The position numbers and the translations under genes were made by a program. Source: an uncultured Verrucomicrobiae bacterium (GTDB lineage: Bacteria > Verrucomicrobiota > Verrucomicrobiia > Limisphaerales > AAA164-E04). From it: DNA of 64,000 bases. The notes under the pieces were generated by a model. The model made no database searches. It saw only the letters and a list, made by a program, of their open reading frames with translations, and was not told the origin of the DNA. The stretch lies in NCBI GenBank assembly GCA_943788245.1, contig CALSPN010000021.1:51616-115615 (forward strand), read 5' to 3'. This document shows positions 53,801 through 63,600 of the stretch, piece by piece (the first letter of the stretch is position 1; each line of letters starts with the position of its first letter).

Positions 53801-54491
53801 TCTTAAGGCCTTCATTGGCATGCATGCGGCCAGCTGATTCACTGGGAGAAAGTATGGGGCCATGCACTTGTTTAGCACGCCCAAGGACACGTTGGGATTC
53901 GCGGAAAGTTTCAAAGGTTGCTCTTTGAGGTTGGATTGCCAGCGCTTTTCCCGGTAGGTAGCCGTCATCTCTTTGGATTTCCCATTCTCCCTCAAAAATA
54001 CATTCCAAAAAGTAATCCATGATAAAAGGAGCTTCACCTTTGAAACCCTTCACACCGGATGGATTGTGGAATCTAATGGCCAGTTCGTTCCATAGCCCTT
54101 TCTCTAAAGTGCCAACAGGGACTTTGTGTCGATAGATCCCGTTTTTGTTACCTTTTTCCTGCGGTATGATGGAGCTCCCTTCACCGATTTCGACACCATT
54201 GACCCAAACCTCATGCGAGCCCATCAGATCCCTGAAATGGATGCCCACGGATTCCTCAAACAGGTTTCGTTCATGTTTGGAAAAATAACTGTCAGGCACT
54301 TTCACCCAGCATCGATACCAGTCAGTACTGGAAGAGTTTTTTTGACCTTCGGATGCGTCCTGGTCGGTAATGGACGGGATCTGTGCGGATTCCCATCCGG
54401 CTGCATGAGTGATGGAATGATCCGTGATGAAGATCGCAGCAAGAAGGATGCTGACTATCATTAACTGGCGCAGGATGTACGTTGGGATCAT
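50897..54491 (-). CDS. Giant secreted PVC-type protein: sugar-binding jelly-roll, membrane-bound-dehydrogenase propeller, HEAT repeats, cytochrome c; one frame break
   Basis: The frames 54491-53172 and 53350-50897 join in a C6 run at 53190-53195 (G6 in coding sense). Removing one base gives GGGNTYGLEFDAQGRL and an 1197-residue protein. Order: signal peptide (~1-30); galactose-binding-like jelly-roll (~45-165, HFRDLMGSHEVWVNGVEIGEG); PVC membrane-bound-dehydrogenase-like propeller (~215-620, FHFSFDEQGRLWVTQSRQYPYP, NGLTWGPDGWLYGG, FVSDMYEYYI, GRIYRIS); HEAT-type helices (~640-1030); and a cytochrome c with CAACH and an axial Met candidate in GRSMM. Such proteins are thought to couple extracellular sugar oxidation to electron transfer; this is inference from domains. 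Confidence 0.88.
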
Positions 54492-54834
54492 ACTGGGTTT
54501 CTAATCAAATCATGCTTCAAGGTCGAGAGCTATTCAAGAGACAGGCCTAGTGTCCGTCATGGGTATATTGCTTTTTTTGATCGGTTCAAACAGTTGACCA
54601 TTCAATACTTTTAACGGGCTTCACGCCTGCGGAGAACCTTATCCAGACAGTATCAAGCGCGGGTTGATCTTACTTCAGCTAAGTATCGGGTTGATATGAA
54701 TATTTCCCGGAGCAACCTCATTTGACCAGGCAAGCCTGAATCAAATGATTGCTCATTCAAAACAACGAGAGCTCAAGAATCCAGATCATCATACCACGGG
54801 TTTCGGATATCTCTTCCAATGGTTCTTTTTAAAA
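54492..54834. other. Non-coding interval
   Basis: About 343 bases between the giant cytochrome gene and the YfhO-like gene (both on the minus strand). It must hold the promoter of the cytochrome gene. No small gene, tRNA or hairpin terminator recognised. Confidence 0.4.
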
Positions 54835-57516
54835 CTATTTTGGATCGTTCATTGAAGCGCCAGTCACTGAGGTTTTATTCAAGGCAGTGCGTTCCCGGAT
54901 TCCGACCCCCAGAATGCCGATCGCTGATATCCAGGCGAACAACCCTGCATACAACCCGCTGTTGGAAGGAGCAAATTCGAATGTTATCTCGTGTTCGCCT
55001 TCTGGCACAAACACCCCTCGCATAAGGTGATTACAGCGAAGCAACGGAGCGAATTTTCCATCGATGGAAACTTTCCAGTTGGGATGATGGCGGTCGTTAA
55101 GAACCAATAGAGCCGGTGTTTTGGTAGATGTTTTGACTGTAACCTTTTTTGGCTCATAAGAAGTGATTTCCGCATTTCCTGGTGTTGTCCCGTTTTGTCC
55201 TTCGGGTATGTTACCCTCTGAAATAAGGGCGGTTTTAGCGGGGTCGAAATCAGGATTGCTTAAAATACTTAAAGCCTGTTGATCTGATTCTGGCTTGCGC
55301 CAATCATTGTATAACTTTGCACGCGGAAACGCTCCTGTGAACTCAAAAATGGCAAAAGGCCCATTGGTCTGAATCACGGTTTGCAGATCATCTGCACCCA
55401 TACCAGAGTCATTCTCCTTGCCAGGTTTGGGAGCGAAATTGAACTGAGTATGCAACTTAAAGCGGTTTTTTTCCGGGTCAAATTGGGTGTTCAAATAATC
55501 AAGATAACCTGTCATGCCAAAAATGTATCGCGTGCTGGTTAACTCCCATAACCGCGTGTATTTGTCGAATTCGTGATTCCCTTGGGGAGCAAAAGCTGAA
55601 CCGAATTCCAAATCCATCTTTGGGGGACGAGGCCACTGAATCACGTCAAGGCTCTGGACATTGTAAAATGGAAACGCGTGTTGCAGCCAGTCATTGTAGA
55701 CACGTGGAAGAATACTTCCTTGTTGATTGGCAAGCGTACTGGAAGCAAATGGATTCAGAGTTGAGGTGACCCTGCCTTCTTGAGGGTTTTCTTTGATGAT
55801 ATCCAAGACCGGATGGGTGGCGTATTTATATTGGTAATCGTAATATTGAATCCATGGAACATTGGCACGACACAGGTCGACGACCAGAATCACGCCGAGG
55901 ATGAGGAAAGCGTTTACCGTTTGTTTGCCAGACCAGTATCGGCTCAGGATAAGGATAAACACCAGACCCGAAAGAATCATCCAAAAGACAAACATGCCCA
56001 CCTCTGCAGCGCTGTATGCGTGGATCGCATCAGTCATCTGTGTCGGAATGCCAACCTCAAGGAGGAATCGATTCATTTCAGACCTGGATGACGCATAAAT
56101 CAACCAGGCAACGATACTTATTCCCAAAACAACCATGTAACCCTGAGTCCATGACCGATCTCCACCTTTCAGATTTTTCCACCACTTGCGCAAATGATCA
56201 CCAAAAGTGAGTGACGTTCCGCTTTCTGATGCGAGATAATATGAATACAGCCCCTGTAATCCGTAGCCAAACAATATGATCAGCGCCAGATGGGTCAGGT
56301 GCATGAACTTGATTGGGTTTCTGATCGAATGAATGAAAGGGAGTTGATAGATGATCTGGTAAAAAGGCGCATGTCTGCCAAATGAGAAAAACAGTCCTGC
56401 GATGGCCATCACGGACCAAAATCGAATCAGACTTTTCTGTGTTTTTTCGAAGATAGGGTTCTGACTGCGAAAGGTCTGGATAAAAGCCCATAGAGCCACG
56501 ATGACTACCAGCACGCCTGCATACTCTCCCGAACCTGAGTGCCTCATCAAACGTCCGCTTTCTCCTGGCTTCCACAGAGGGTCCCGGCCGACACCTCCCC
56601 AATAGGAGGTCTCTGTCATCGTTCCATCAAGATCCGTCATGCGATAACCAAAAACTCCCGGGATGAATAAGCGGATCGTTTCGTTGACGGGCATGCTCCA
56701 TTGTGTGGCAAAATTCCATTGTGCTTCTTTGGCCATGGGGTCTGCTGCATCAGGTTTGGCTGCGCCACTTAACTGGGTTCCAACCAAGGTGATGAGTCCC
56801 TGAGATGCCATCCATCCGGCTGCGAACACAATAACCATCAGTGCTCCCAGACCCGCAACCGCACCCTTTGGACCTGCCTCTGATTGAGTCCACTTCAAAT
56901 AAACGACATACAGTCCGAAACCGATGCTGTAGAGAGCTCCCACGTCGAAACCTTCCAAAACTGAGTGGCCAATTGCAAAGCCTGCCAGTAAATATCTCAA
57001 AAGTTGGCTTTTGGGACGAGAGGCATGGATCGCTGCCAAGGCCAGAAAAACAGATGCCATGGTGGTTGCCCGTGAAGGCAGTCCCCAGCAGGCGTTCGAG
57101 AATGCGTTCGAATTCAAGGCAGCTGCCAGCCCGACCAGCACGCAGACCCACGGGTTCCATTTCATGGAACGCCCCATCATCCAGGCGCTGAAACCAAGGA
57201 ATAGCAGCGCAACTGGTGCGTAAATTTTTGAGTAGATGATTGGATTCTGGGTCAATAAACCAAGGGCCATGGAAAAATCGGGAAGCGCACTTGGGTTTTC
57301 CATCCCAACCCAATTCAAGTCATGCCAGTAGCCGAAGAAAGCACCGGGCAGTGCGCCTGCACTTGCGCTGATTACGCCCAGAGGACCATCATTCGAGAAT
57401 AAAACCATTTCAGGCACGAAACCGTGTCTGAATAAAATTAACAGCGGGAGCGACAATAAAATGATCGCCTTCCACCAATGGCCTGATGCCTTAATTGAGT
57501 CCGTTTTCTTTGGCAT
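54835..57516 (-). CDS. YfhO-like multi-pass membrane protein (GT-C-type glycosyltransferase candidate)
   Basis: 893 residues with about twelve predicted membrane helices (for example AIILLSLPLLILF, IYAPVALLFLGFSAWMMG, VCVLVGLAAALNSNAF, AGVLVVIVALWAFI, MVVLGISIVAWLIYA, FLILGVILVVDLC). A periplasmic C-terminal domain contains ALLVLNDRHHPNWKVSIDGKFAPLLRCNHLMRGVFVPEGEHEITFEFAP, the pattern characteristic of YfhO/PF09586-type proteins, and a last helix lies near the end. YfhO proteins are linked to glycosylation of cell-wall or lipid-linked polymers. The preceding GT2 gene lies 114 bases away on the same strand, suggesting a joint role in surface glycan synthesis. Donor and acceptor are unknown. 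Confidence 0.75.
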   Translation of the reverse strand: MPKKTDSIKASGHWWKAIILLSLPLLILFRHGFVPEMVLFSNDGPLGVISASAGALPGAFFGYWHDLNWVGMENPSALPDFSMALGLLTQNPIIYSKIYAPVALLFLGFSAWMMGRSMKWNPWVCVLVGLAAALNSNAFSNACWGLPSRATTMASVFLALAAIHASRPKSQLLRYLLAGFAIGHSVLEGFDVGALYSIGFGLYVVYLKWTQSEAGPKGAVAGLGALMVIVFAAGWMASQGLITLVGTQLSGAAKPDAADPMAKEAQWNFATQWSMPVNETIRLFIPGVFGYRMTDLDGTMTETSYWGGVGRDPLWKPGESGRLMRHSGSGEYAGVLVVIVALWAFIQTFRSQNPIFEKTQKSLIRFWSVMAIAGLFFSFGRHAPFYQIIYQLPFIHSIRNPIKFMHLTHLALIILFGYGLQGLYSYYLASESGTSLTFGDHLRKWWKNLKGGDRSWTQGYMVVLGISIVAWLIYASSRSEMNRFLLEVGIPTQMTDAIHAYSAAEVGMFVFWMILSGLVFILILSRYWSGKQTVNAFLILGVILVVDLCRANVPWIQYYDYQYKYATHPVLDIIKENPQEGRVTSTLNPFASSTLANQQGSILPRVYNDWLQHAFPFYNVQSLDVIQWPRPPKMDLEFGSAFAPQGNHEFDKYTRLWELTSTRYIFGMTGYLDYLNTQFDPEKNRFKLHTQFNFAPKPGKENDSGMGADDLQTVIQTNGPFAIFEFTGAFPRAKLYNDWRKPESDQQALSILSNPDFDPAKTALISEGNIPEGQNGTTPGNAEITSYEPKKVTVKTSTKTPALLVLNDRHHPNWKVSIDGKFAPLLRCNHLMRGVFVPEGEHEITFEFAPSNSGLYAGLFAWISAIGILGVGIRERTALNKTSVTGASMNDPK

Positions 57517-57630
57517 AATTTGAAGTTGGACAGTTTGTTCGGAACTTCCAATAAGGAAAGGATTTTTTGTCGGATCGCTGAATCATTGAGCAATCGCACC
57601 ATGGCGACGCATCGGTAAACACTGCTTAAA

Positions 57631-58602
57631 TTATCGCACGTTCGGGCCTTTGATTCCGTCCCGCAAAGTAACCGCCATTCGGCCCAATACGTAATGCGAT
57701 AGGGAGCATCTTTCTCTGGCAGCTTTTCGAATCTTGCTGGCATATGCCGGTTGAGACGCCTGCATCCATTGCTCTTTGACTTTTGATCTCGCAGCAAAGA
57801 GACACTGCAAACGCTGTTTTCGGATCCAGCGGTTCATTTGGGATTCAGGGATCTTACTGGCGATCAGGTTCATGGCTTCCCATTCATCCGTGACCCAGGC
57901 GCTGATGTTTTGGATGTTCTTGCTGGTCATATTGAGGTCATGTGTCCTGATTTGACATAATGGGCGTGGAATATGGATAAGCTTTTGTGCGTGACTTGCC
58001 AGTTCACCGTAAAACACGCAATCCGCGACCTGCGGCATATCCGTTCGAAATTGACACGGGAGCGGCTGAGCTCCGGATCTGATCATCACCGAACCCACGC
58101 TTACTGTTTCCAGTTCGGATTCCTGCGAAATAAACTTTATTTTGTCAAATGCTTCAGCAGGTTGATGGGCATCAGGGACATGCCCGCGTGTTTCATTCCC
58201 GTTCGCATCAATCCACTGCGTGTCACTCCATGAGAAGGACATCGGATTCGAAGATTCCAGGGCTTTGCATGAGGTTTCGATGAAATCAGGTGTGACTATA
58301 TCGTCTGCGAGCAACAAATGAAAAAATTCTGCTTCAGATGCCTTGGCCAGGGCTTTGTTTAGATTTGGGAAAAGTCCCAGATTTTTTGGGTTCGGATGCC
58401 ACTCGCATGATAGATCAGTAAAACCCTGCACCAGGTCTTTGGTGCCGTCTGTGGATCCATCGTCAATGATGATAAGTCGATCAGGTCTTTTCGTCTGCTG
58501 GGCTACGGATTCCAGTGTAGCCCGTAGAAAACGTTCACCATTGTAAACAGGAATGACCGTAATGACCTTTGAAATTCCCCCTCTTGCGGAGTGTTGAGTC
58601 AT
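57631..58602 (-). CDS. Family 2 glycosyltransferase
   Basis: 323 residues. GT-A fold motifs: VITVIPVYNGERFLRATLESVAQQT, LIIIDDGSTDGT (nucleotide-binding DDGS) and LLLADDIVTPDF (the metal-binding position carries ADD). The C-terminal ~80 residues are basic and helical. It transfers a sugar from a nucleotide donor, cytoplasmic side. Followed on the same strand by the YfhO-like membrane protein, so the pair may build a surface polymer or glycolipid. Acceptor and sugar cannot be read from sequence. Confidence 0.9.
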   Translation of the reverse strand: MTQHSARGGISKVITVIPVYNGERFLRATLESVAQQTKRPDRLIIIDDGSTDGTKDLVQGFTDLSCEWHPNPKNLGLFPNLNKALAKASEAEFFHLLLADDIVTPDFIETSCKALESSNPMSFSWSDTQWIDANGNETRGHVPDAHQPAEAFDKIKFISQESELETVSVGSVMIRSGAQPLPCQFRTDMPQVADCVFYGELASHAQKLIHIPRPLCQIRTHDLNMTSKNIQNISAWVTDEWEAMNLIASKIPESQMNRWIRKQRLQCLFAARSKVKEQWMQASQPAYASKIRKAARERCSLSHYVLGRMAVTLRDGIKGPNVR

Positions 58603-58651
58603 GAGTGTTTTTAGAGAATACAGTAGGAGTGGGTGTAAACTTTAGTTTTAT

Positions 58652-58927
58652 TTATTCGGAGATCGAAATTCTGGGTTCCTGGATCCAGGTGGATTTACAA
58701 TCAGGGCACTTTGAAGGTTTGTTCCATTTCGATTTAGGAAACTCAAATTGACATTTTCTGCAATATGCAGGTTCGGTTTCAATGAATTCATTCTGGTGCT
58801 TGATGGATTTTTCGAGGTGTTTGAGATCATTTTCCAACTCACGGACAGACTTTCTTACCAGTCGGCTGAGCTGATTCAGGCTCATTCCATCTCCTATCAG
58901 ATAGTTTTTTAAATCCGTACGTAGCAT
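58652..58927 (-). CDS. HTH plus zinc-ribbon transcriptional regulator, COG3357-like
   Basis: 91 residues. The N-terminal half is a winged-helix-like segment (MSLNQLSRLVRKSVRELENDLKHLEKSIK); the C-terminal half is a zinc ribbon with Cys56, Cys59, Cys74 and Cys77 (YCRKCQFEF ... KPSKCPDCKSTWI) and ends with EPRISI. This layout, including EPAYCRKCQFEF, matches COG3357, predicted HTH/zinc-ribbon regulators best known from archaea. The start is the ATG at 58927; an internal ATG at residue 15 is possible. It is divergent from the sulfatase gene 55 bases away, so it could regulate that gene or itself; this is inference. Confidence 0.78.
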   Translation of the reverse strand: MLRTDLKNYLIGDGMSLNQLSRLVRKSVRELENDLKHLEKSIKHQNEFIETEPAYCRKCQFEFPKSKWNKPSKCPDCKSTWIQEPRISISE

Positions 58928-58982
58928 AAGAGATTCAAGGAAAGCATTGTCTTCATGTTTTTAGAGGTTTTAATCTATTGCC

Positions 58983-60452
58983 ATGAAATTCTCAAGCGCA
59001 CTTCTCTTGAGTCTGCTTTTTTGGGTTCAGAACATTCAATCAGCGGATAAGCCAAATATTTTGTTCATCGCCATTGATGATCTCAATGATTGGGTCGGAC
59101 CCCTTGCCGGTCACCCGCAGGTGCAGACACCGGCCATGGACCGACTCGCCGAGAGAGGTACGGTATTTACCAATGCCCATTGTCAATCGCCATTGTGTAA
59201 TTCCTCGCGTACAAGCCTGATGACTGGACTCCGTCCCTCGACTTCCGGGATTTACGGGTTGGCGCCATGGTTTCGTCAGGTAGAGGCACTCAATGACCGT
59301 GTGACCTTGCCTCAGCATCTCAAACAACACGGGTATCATACTTACACCACCGGGAAGATCTATCATGGAGGTTATCCGCCCCGAGATCAGCGAAAAGCAG
59401 AATACGACCATTGGGGCCCTGGAGCAGGGGTGGGAGTACGACCTGATCAGAAACTCGTCACCACACCTTTCGGTAATCATCCACTGGTGGACTGGGGAAC
59501 CTTTCCTCATCATGACGAGGACAAGGGAGACTGGAAAGTGGCTGATTGGGCAATCGGCACACTGAATGAAAAACCGAAGGAACCTTTCTTCCTGTCGGTC
59601 GGTTTTTTCCTCCCCCATGTTCCATGTTACGCAACGCAGAAATGGTTTGACATCTATCCATTGGAGACATTGCAATTGCCACCCATGCAGCCGGACGATC
59701 GGGAAGATACACCACTTTTCTCATGGTTTCTGCACTGGCGTCTGCCTGAGCCGAGGCTGGCCTGGTTACAGGAAGTCGGGGAATGGGAAGGGTTGGTACG
59801 CGCTTATCTGGCAACGATTAGTTTTGTCGACAGTCAGGTAGGCAGGGTGCTTGATGCTCTGGAAGAGAATGGATTTCAGAATAACACAATCATCGTACTT
59901 TGGTCCGATCATGGATGGCATTTGGGAGAAAAAGCGATCACTGGCAAAAATACCCTATGGGATCGTTCAACACGCGTGCCGCTCATTTTTGCAGGGCCTG
60001 GAGTGGCAAAATCAAGTCGCTGTTCAAAACCTGCCGAGTTACTTGACCTCTATCCAACACTATCCGATCTGGCAGGGTTGCCTCAACCCTCAGGTTTGGA
60101 GGGACACAGCTTGCTCCCCCAATTGAAGGATGCAGATAGTCCTAGAAAATGGCCCGCAATCACCACTCACAATCATGACAACCATGGCATACGATCCGAG
60201 CACTGGAGATATATTCGATACGCAGATGGTTCTGAAGAGCTGTACGACATGCGCAAAGACCCCAACGAATGGGACAATCTGGCTGGCGATCCGCAATTTG
60301 CATCCATCAAAAAAGAACATGCTGCCTTTCTGCCTGAAAGGAGCTTGAAGCCCGTCAAAGGGAGTGCCAGTCGGATTTTGTTATATGAGGAAGGGGTTCC
60401 GGTTTGGGAGGGGCAAAGGATTCATCCTGGAGATTTAATTCCGGGTAAATAA
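58983..60452 (+). CDS. Secreted S1 sulfatase, iduronate-2-sulfatase-like
   Basis: 489 residues, intact. Signal peptide ~1-20 (FSSALLLSLLFWVQNIQSA). Metal site LFIAIDDLNDWVG; active-site signature at Cys72 in PLCNSSRTSLMTGLRPSTSGIYG. The motif is C-N-S-S-R, i.e. Ser where the consensus C-x-P/A-x-R has Pro. Further: YTTGKIYHGG, LSVGFFLPHVPCYA, WSDHGWHLGEKAITGKNTLWDRSTRVPLIF and YPTLSDLAGLP. The WSDHGWHLGEK pattern is typical of iduronate-2-sulfatase-like enzymes acting on sulfated glycans. Divergent from an HTH/zinc-ribbon regulator; convergent with the giant cytochrome gene. Confidence 0.93.
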   Translation: MKFSSALLLSLLFWVQNIQSADKPNILFIAIDDLNDWVGPLAGHPQVQTPAMDRLAERGTVFTNAHCQSPLCNSSRTSLMTGLRPSTSGIYGLAPWFRQVEALNDRVTLPQHLKQHGYHTYTTGKIYHGGYPPRDQRKAEYDHWGPGAGVGVRPDQKLVTTPFGNHPLVDWGTFPHHDEDKGDWKVADWAIGTLNEKPKEPFFLSVGFFLPHVPCYATQKWFDIYPLETLQLPPMQPDDREDTPLFSWFLHWRLPEPRLAWLQEVGEWEGLVRAYLATISFVDSQVGRVLDALEENGFQNNTIIVLWSDHGWHLGEKAITGKNTLWDRSTRVPLIFAGPGVAKSSRCSKPAELLDLYPTLSDLAGLPQPSGLEGHSLLPQLKDADSPRKWPAITTHNHDNHGIRSEHWRYIRYADGSEELYDMRKDPNEWDNLAGDPQFASIKKEHAAFLPERSLKPVKGSASRILLYEEGVPVWEGQRIHPGDLIPGK

Positions 60453-60609
60453 AGGGGCAATGTTGGGAGGTTGCAGGCGTCAAGTTTGGATGTAAAAATG
60501 CCAGGTAATAAAGCGAACCAAGGGTTGATCTGTGCATAAGGATGATTTAACGAGGACCGCTGCAAGGAGTTTTTCGAGGCACTCGCATCTTTTTCTTGGT
60601 AATCCACAT

Positions 60610-63600
60610 CTATTGTGTTGGCTCGCCTCCGAGACGCAGTAACGCAATCAGATTGGCGATGTCCTGTTGAGAGAACCCCTCTTCCAGTCCATCTGGCATC
60701 AGAGAAAGTTGACCTCCACGCAGAGATTCGATGTCTTTTCTCAAAATTGAATGAACGGAGCCATCGGTTTTCTTCATTGTGATGCTATTTCCGGTCTCGT
60801 TAGTGATCAGCCCGTAGAGCTCCGTGCCATCTGTCAGTTCGCATTGGTAGGCATGATATCCCGGTTGAATGTCTCTGCTGGGATCCAGTATGTTAGAGAG
60901 TAGTTTTTCCGGGCTATGATCAACGACTGTTTTTAGATCGGGACCCAGCTCTTTTCCCATGCCTCCGAGTTGGTGGCAGGCAGCACAGGCTTGGGTAAAA
61001 ATACTTTTTCCTTTTTCTGGATCGCCTTGAAGTTGGAGAGTTGTTTTATATCGATCCACAATTTGCGTGCGGTCGGTGTTTCTGGTGAGTGCTTTTTCCG
61101 CCAGTTTTCTCACGCGTTTTGACGTATGTCGAAGTAAACGTCCCTGCTGGAGGGCATCCAGAGGCACTTCCTCCCCACTTTTAATAGCTTCGAGCAGCGA
61201 AAAAGACCAGGGTTCGCCTGAGAGCAATACCTCCAGTGCTACTTGCCGAATGGAAGGCGATAAAGTGATCCAGGCATTCATCACAAGAGAGGACACCGAT
61301 GCATCACGGGTTGTAGCAAGAGCTTCAAGCGCGGCAACTTGCAGGTTTACTGGTTGCCGAGGATTCAGGCAACTCGCCAGAACCCTCAGTGCTTTAGATG
61401 AATGTCTAACGTCTTGAGCAAGGAGTTTCGCTGCGGCAACTCGAAGGTCCAGGTCGGCAGACTGGCTTAATACGGATTCACGCGCAAAATCGAAGATGGC
61501 AGTGCTGAGGGAGGTTTCTTTCTCTGAGAGGATCGTTGCAAGGCCTTCATGCTTGCCTGCGAGAGCATTGAGGTCAGTCCCCCGACGTGCGGCCATACTG
61601 GTGAATTGCAAGGCAGCCTGCATTTGGTCGAGGGTGTATGTGCCGGATGCCGAATAGAACACTGGCTCCAGTAAGGTTGCCAAACTGGAATGCGCATTCA
61701 CGGCAAGTGCCAGTTCCGCGAGTGAACCGTTCAAATCAGCTCGCGTTGAGTCACTGGCAAGCATGACAGATTCAACGAGTGCCGGGAGGTGAGGGGTGCT
61801 GGAGCTGAAACAGGCTGCCTTCATGAATGGATCTGAATGATATTGAGTCATTAATTTGCCCAGTGCGGTGCCTGCAACCGGGGACTGCCATGCTCCCAAG
61901 GTGAATGCGAGCTGAAGACGAACCTTGGCGTCTGGATCGTCGGTGAGTTTGGCGGCGGTGGCTATCACGGAGGGTGCATGTCGGGTTTCGGCCAGGCGCA
62001 ACGCATTCTCACGAACGCCCGGATGCATATCGTTCAAACTCGAAATGAGCTGCTTTGTCGAAAGTGCTTTAAAATGATTGAGCAACCAAAGAGCATGGAC
62101 TCGTGTCATGGGGTTTTCTGTCGTGCTCAATAAGTGGCTCAAGGGTTTCTTCGAATCTTGATCGCCGCGCCACACAAGCAGCATGTGAATTTTGTCACGC
62201 AGCCAGCCATTTGATGAGTCGAGGGCAGTGACCAGTTCTTCCGTGTTCAGCTGTGAGAGATCCTGGATTCGGAGAGGGGCAGAATCAACAGGGCTGATAC
62301 GATAGATGCGTCCCATGTCTTCACCGATCCGGTAGTGGGGAAGCAGTTCCTCACGACCTGCGTTGGGTAGCCATTCTGGGTGCTCAATCATGTAGCGGTA
62401 CATGTCCACAACCCAGAGTGCGCCGTCGGGGCCCGTTCGTGTCATCACCGGCCGGCACCAGCGGTCCTCACTTGCAAAGAAATCGAGCACACCTTCAGGC
62501 GCATCGCGTTCAGCAGAGAAGGATACACCTTCGTCAGTGACAAGATTGTGCTGAACCAGGTTGTGAAAAGGCTCGCAGGTAAAGGCATGCTGCTTACCTG
62601 CAGCTTGAGGCCACAGCACATTGTCACGATAAAACATCCCTCCGCAAGCAGAGGTGAAATGCCCCGCTTCGTTGAAACTATGAAACCTTTTTTCGGGTGC
62701 GCTGGCAGGAAATACTTCGGGTCCGAGTGGCGTGACAACCAATTGAGTCGGGTTCGGTGCCGCGATATGGGGGTTTCGACGGAGGTAATGATCAGGCAGC
62801 ACATAATGCCAGAGAGGTCGCATGTTCTGGGTGCCAAACCATCGTCCCCAGTTGTCCCGATTACGTCCATTTTGTGAAGGGCCGCTGACGGGTTCAAGCT
62901 CTCCTGTGTCAGGACGAAACCTGAAATCACGTGAGCCCACAAGTGTTTCGCCTGCACGACTCCTCAGTTTGGTTCCGATGCCGTAATTACCGTGATGTCC
63001 TCCTGCTGCACAGTAGACCCAGCCATCCAGTCCCCATCTCAATCCGTTGGCACGCAGTTGCTGGTTTCCAGTGCTCAATCCGCTGACCAGTACTTCCCGG
63101 CTATCTGCCTTGCCATCCATGTTGGTGTCCCGCAGGAACAGGATCTCCGGTGCGGCGGTGACAATGACCCCGCCGCGCCAGGTGAGGATGCCGGTTGGGA
63201 AGCTCAGGCTGTCGGTAAATAACGATTGTTGGTCATAGATGCCATCCCTGTTGAGGTCTTCAAGCATCCGCACGCGGCCGCCCTGTTGGCCTTTCCCATC
63301 GAGTCCGAGTGGGTAATCGGCCATTTCAATGACCCAAAGGTTTCCCAAGGTGTCCCAGTCGATTGCAACAGGATCCATGGTCAGAGGTTCCTGGGCAACC
63401 AGCTCGATTTCATATCCATCGCGAATGTGTATTTTCTTGATCGAAGCCTCGGGTGTCATGGGATGAGCCACTGGGCCGGTCGCAGTGATCTTGCTGGGGG
63501 GAGTCAACGCGGATGCCTTGTAGTGGGCTTTGATTTCATCTGGTGAAAGAGAACGATCATAGATGGCTATTTCGTCGAGTTTGCCCTCGAAATTGAAAAG

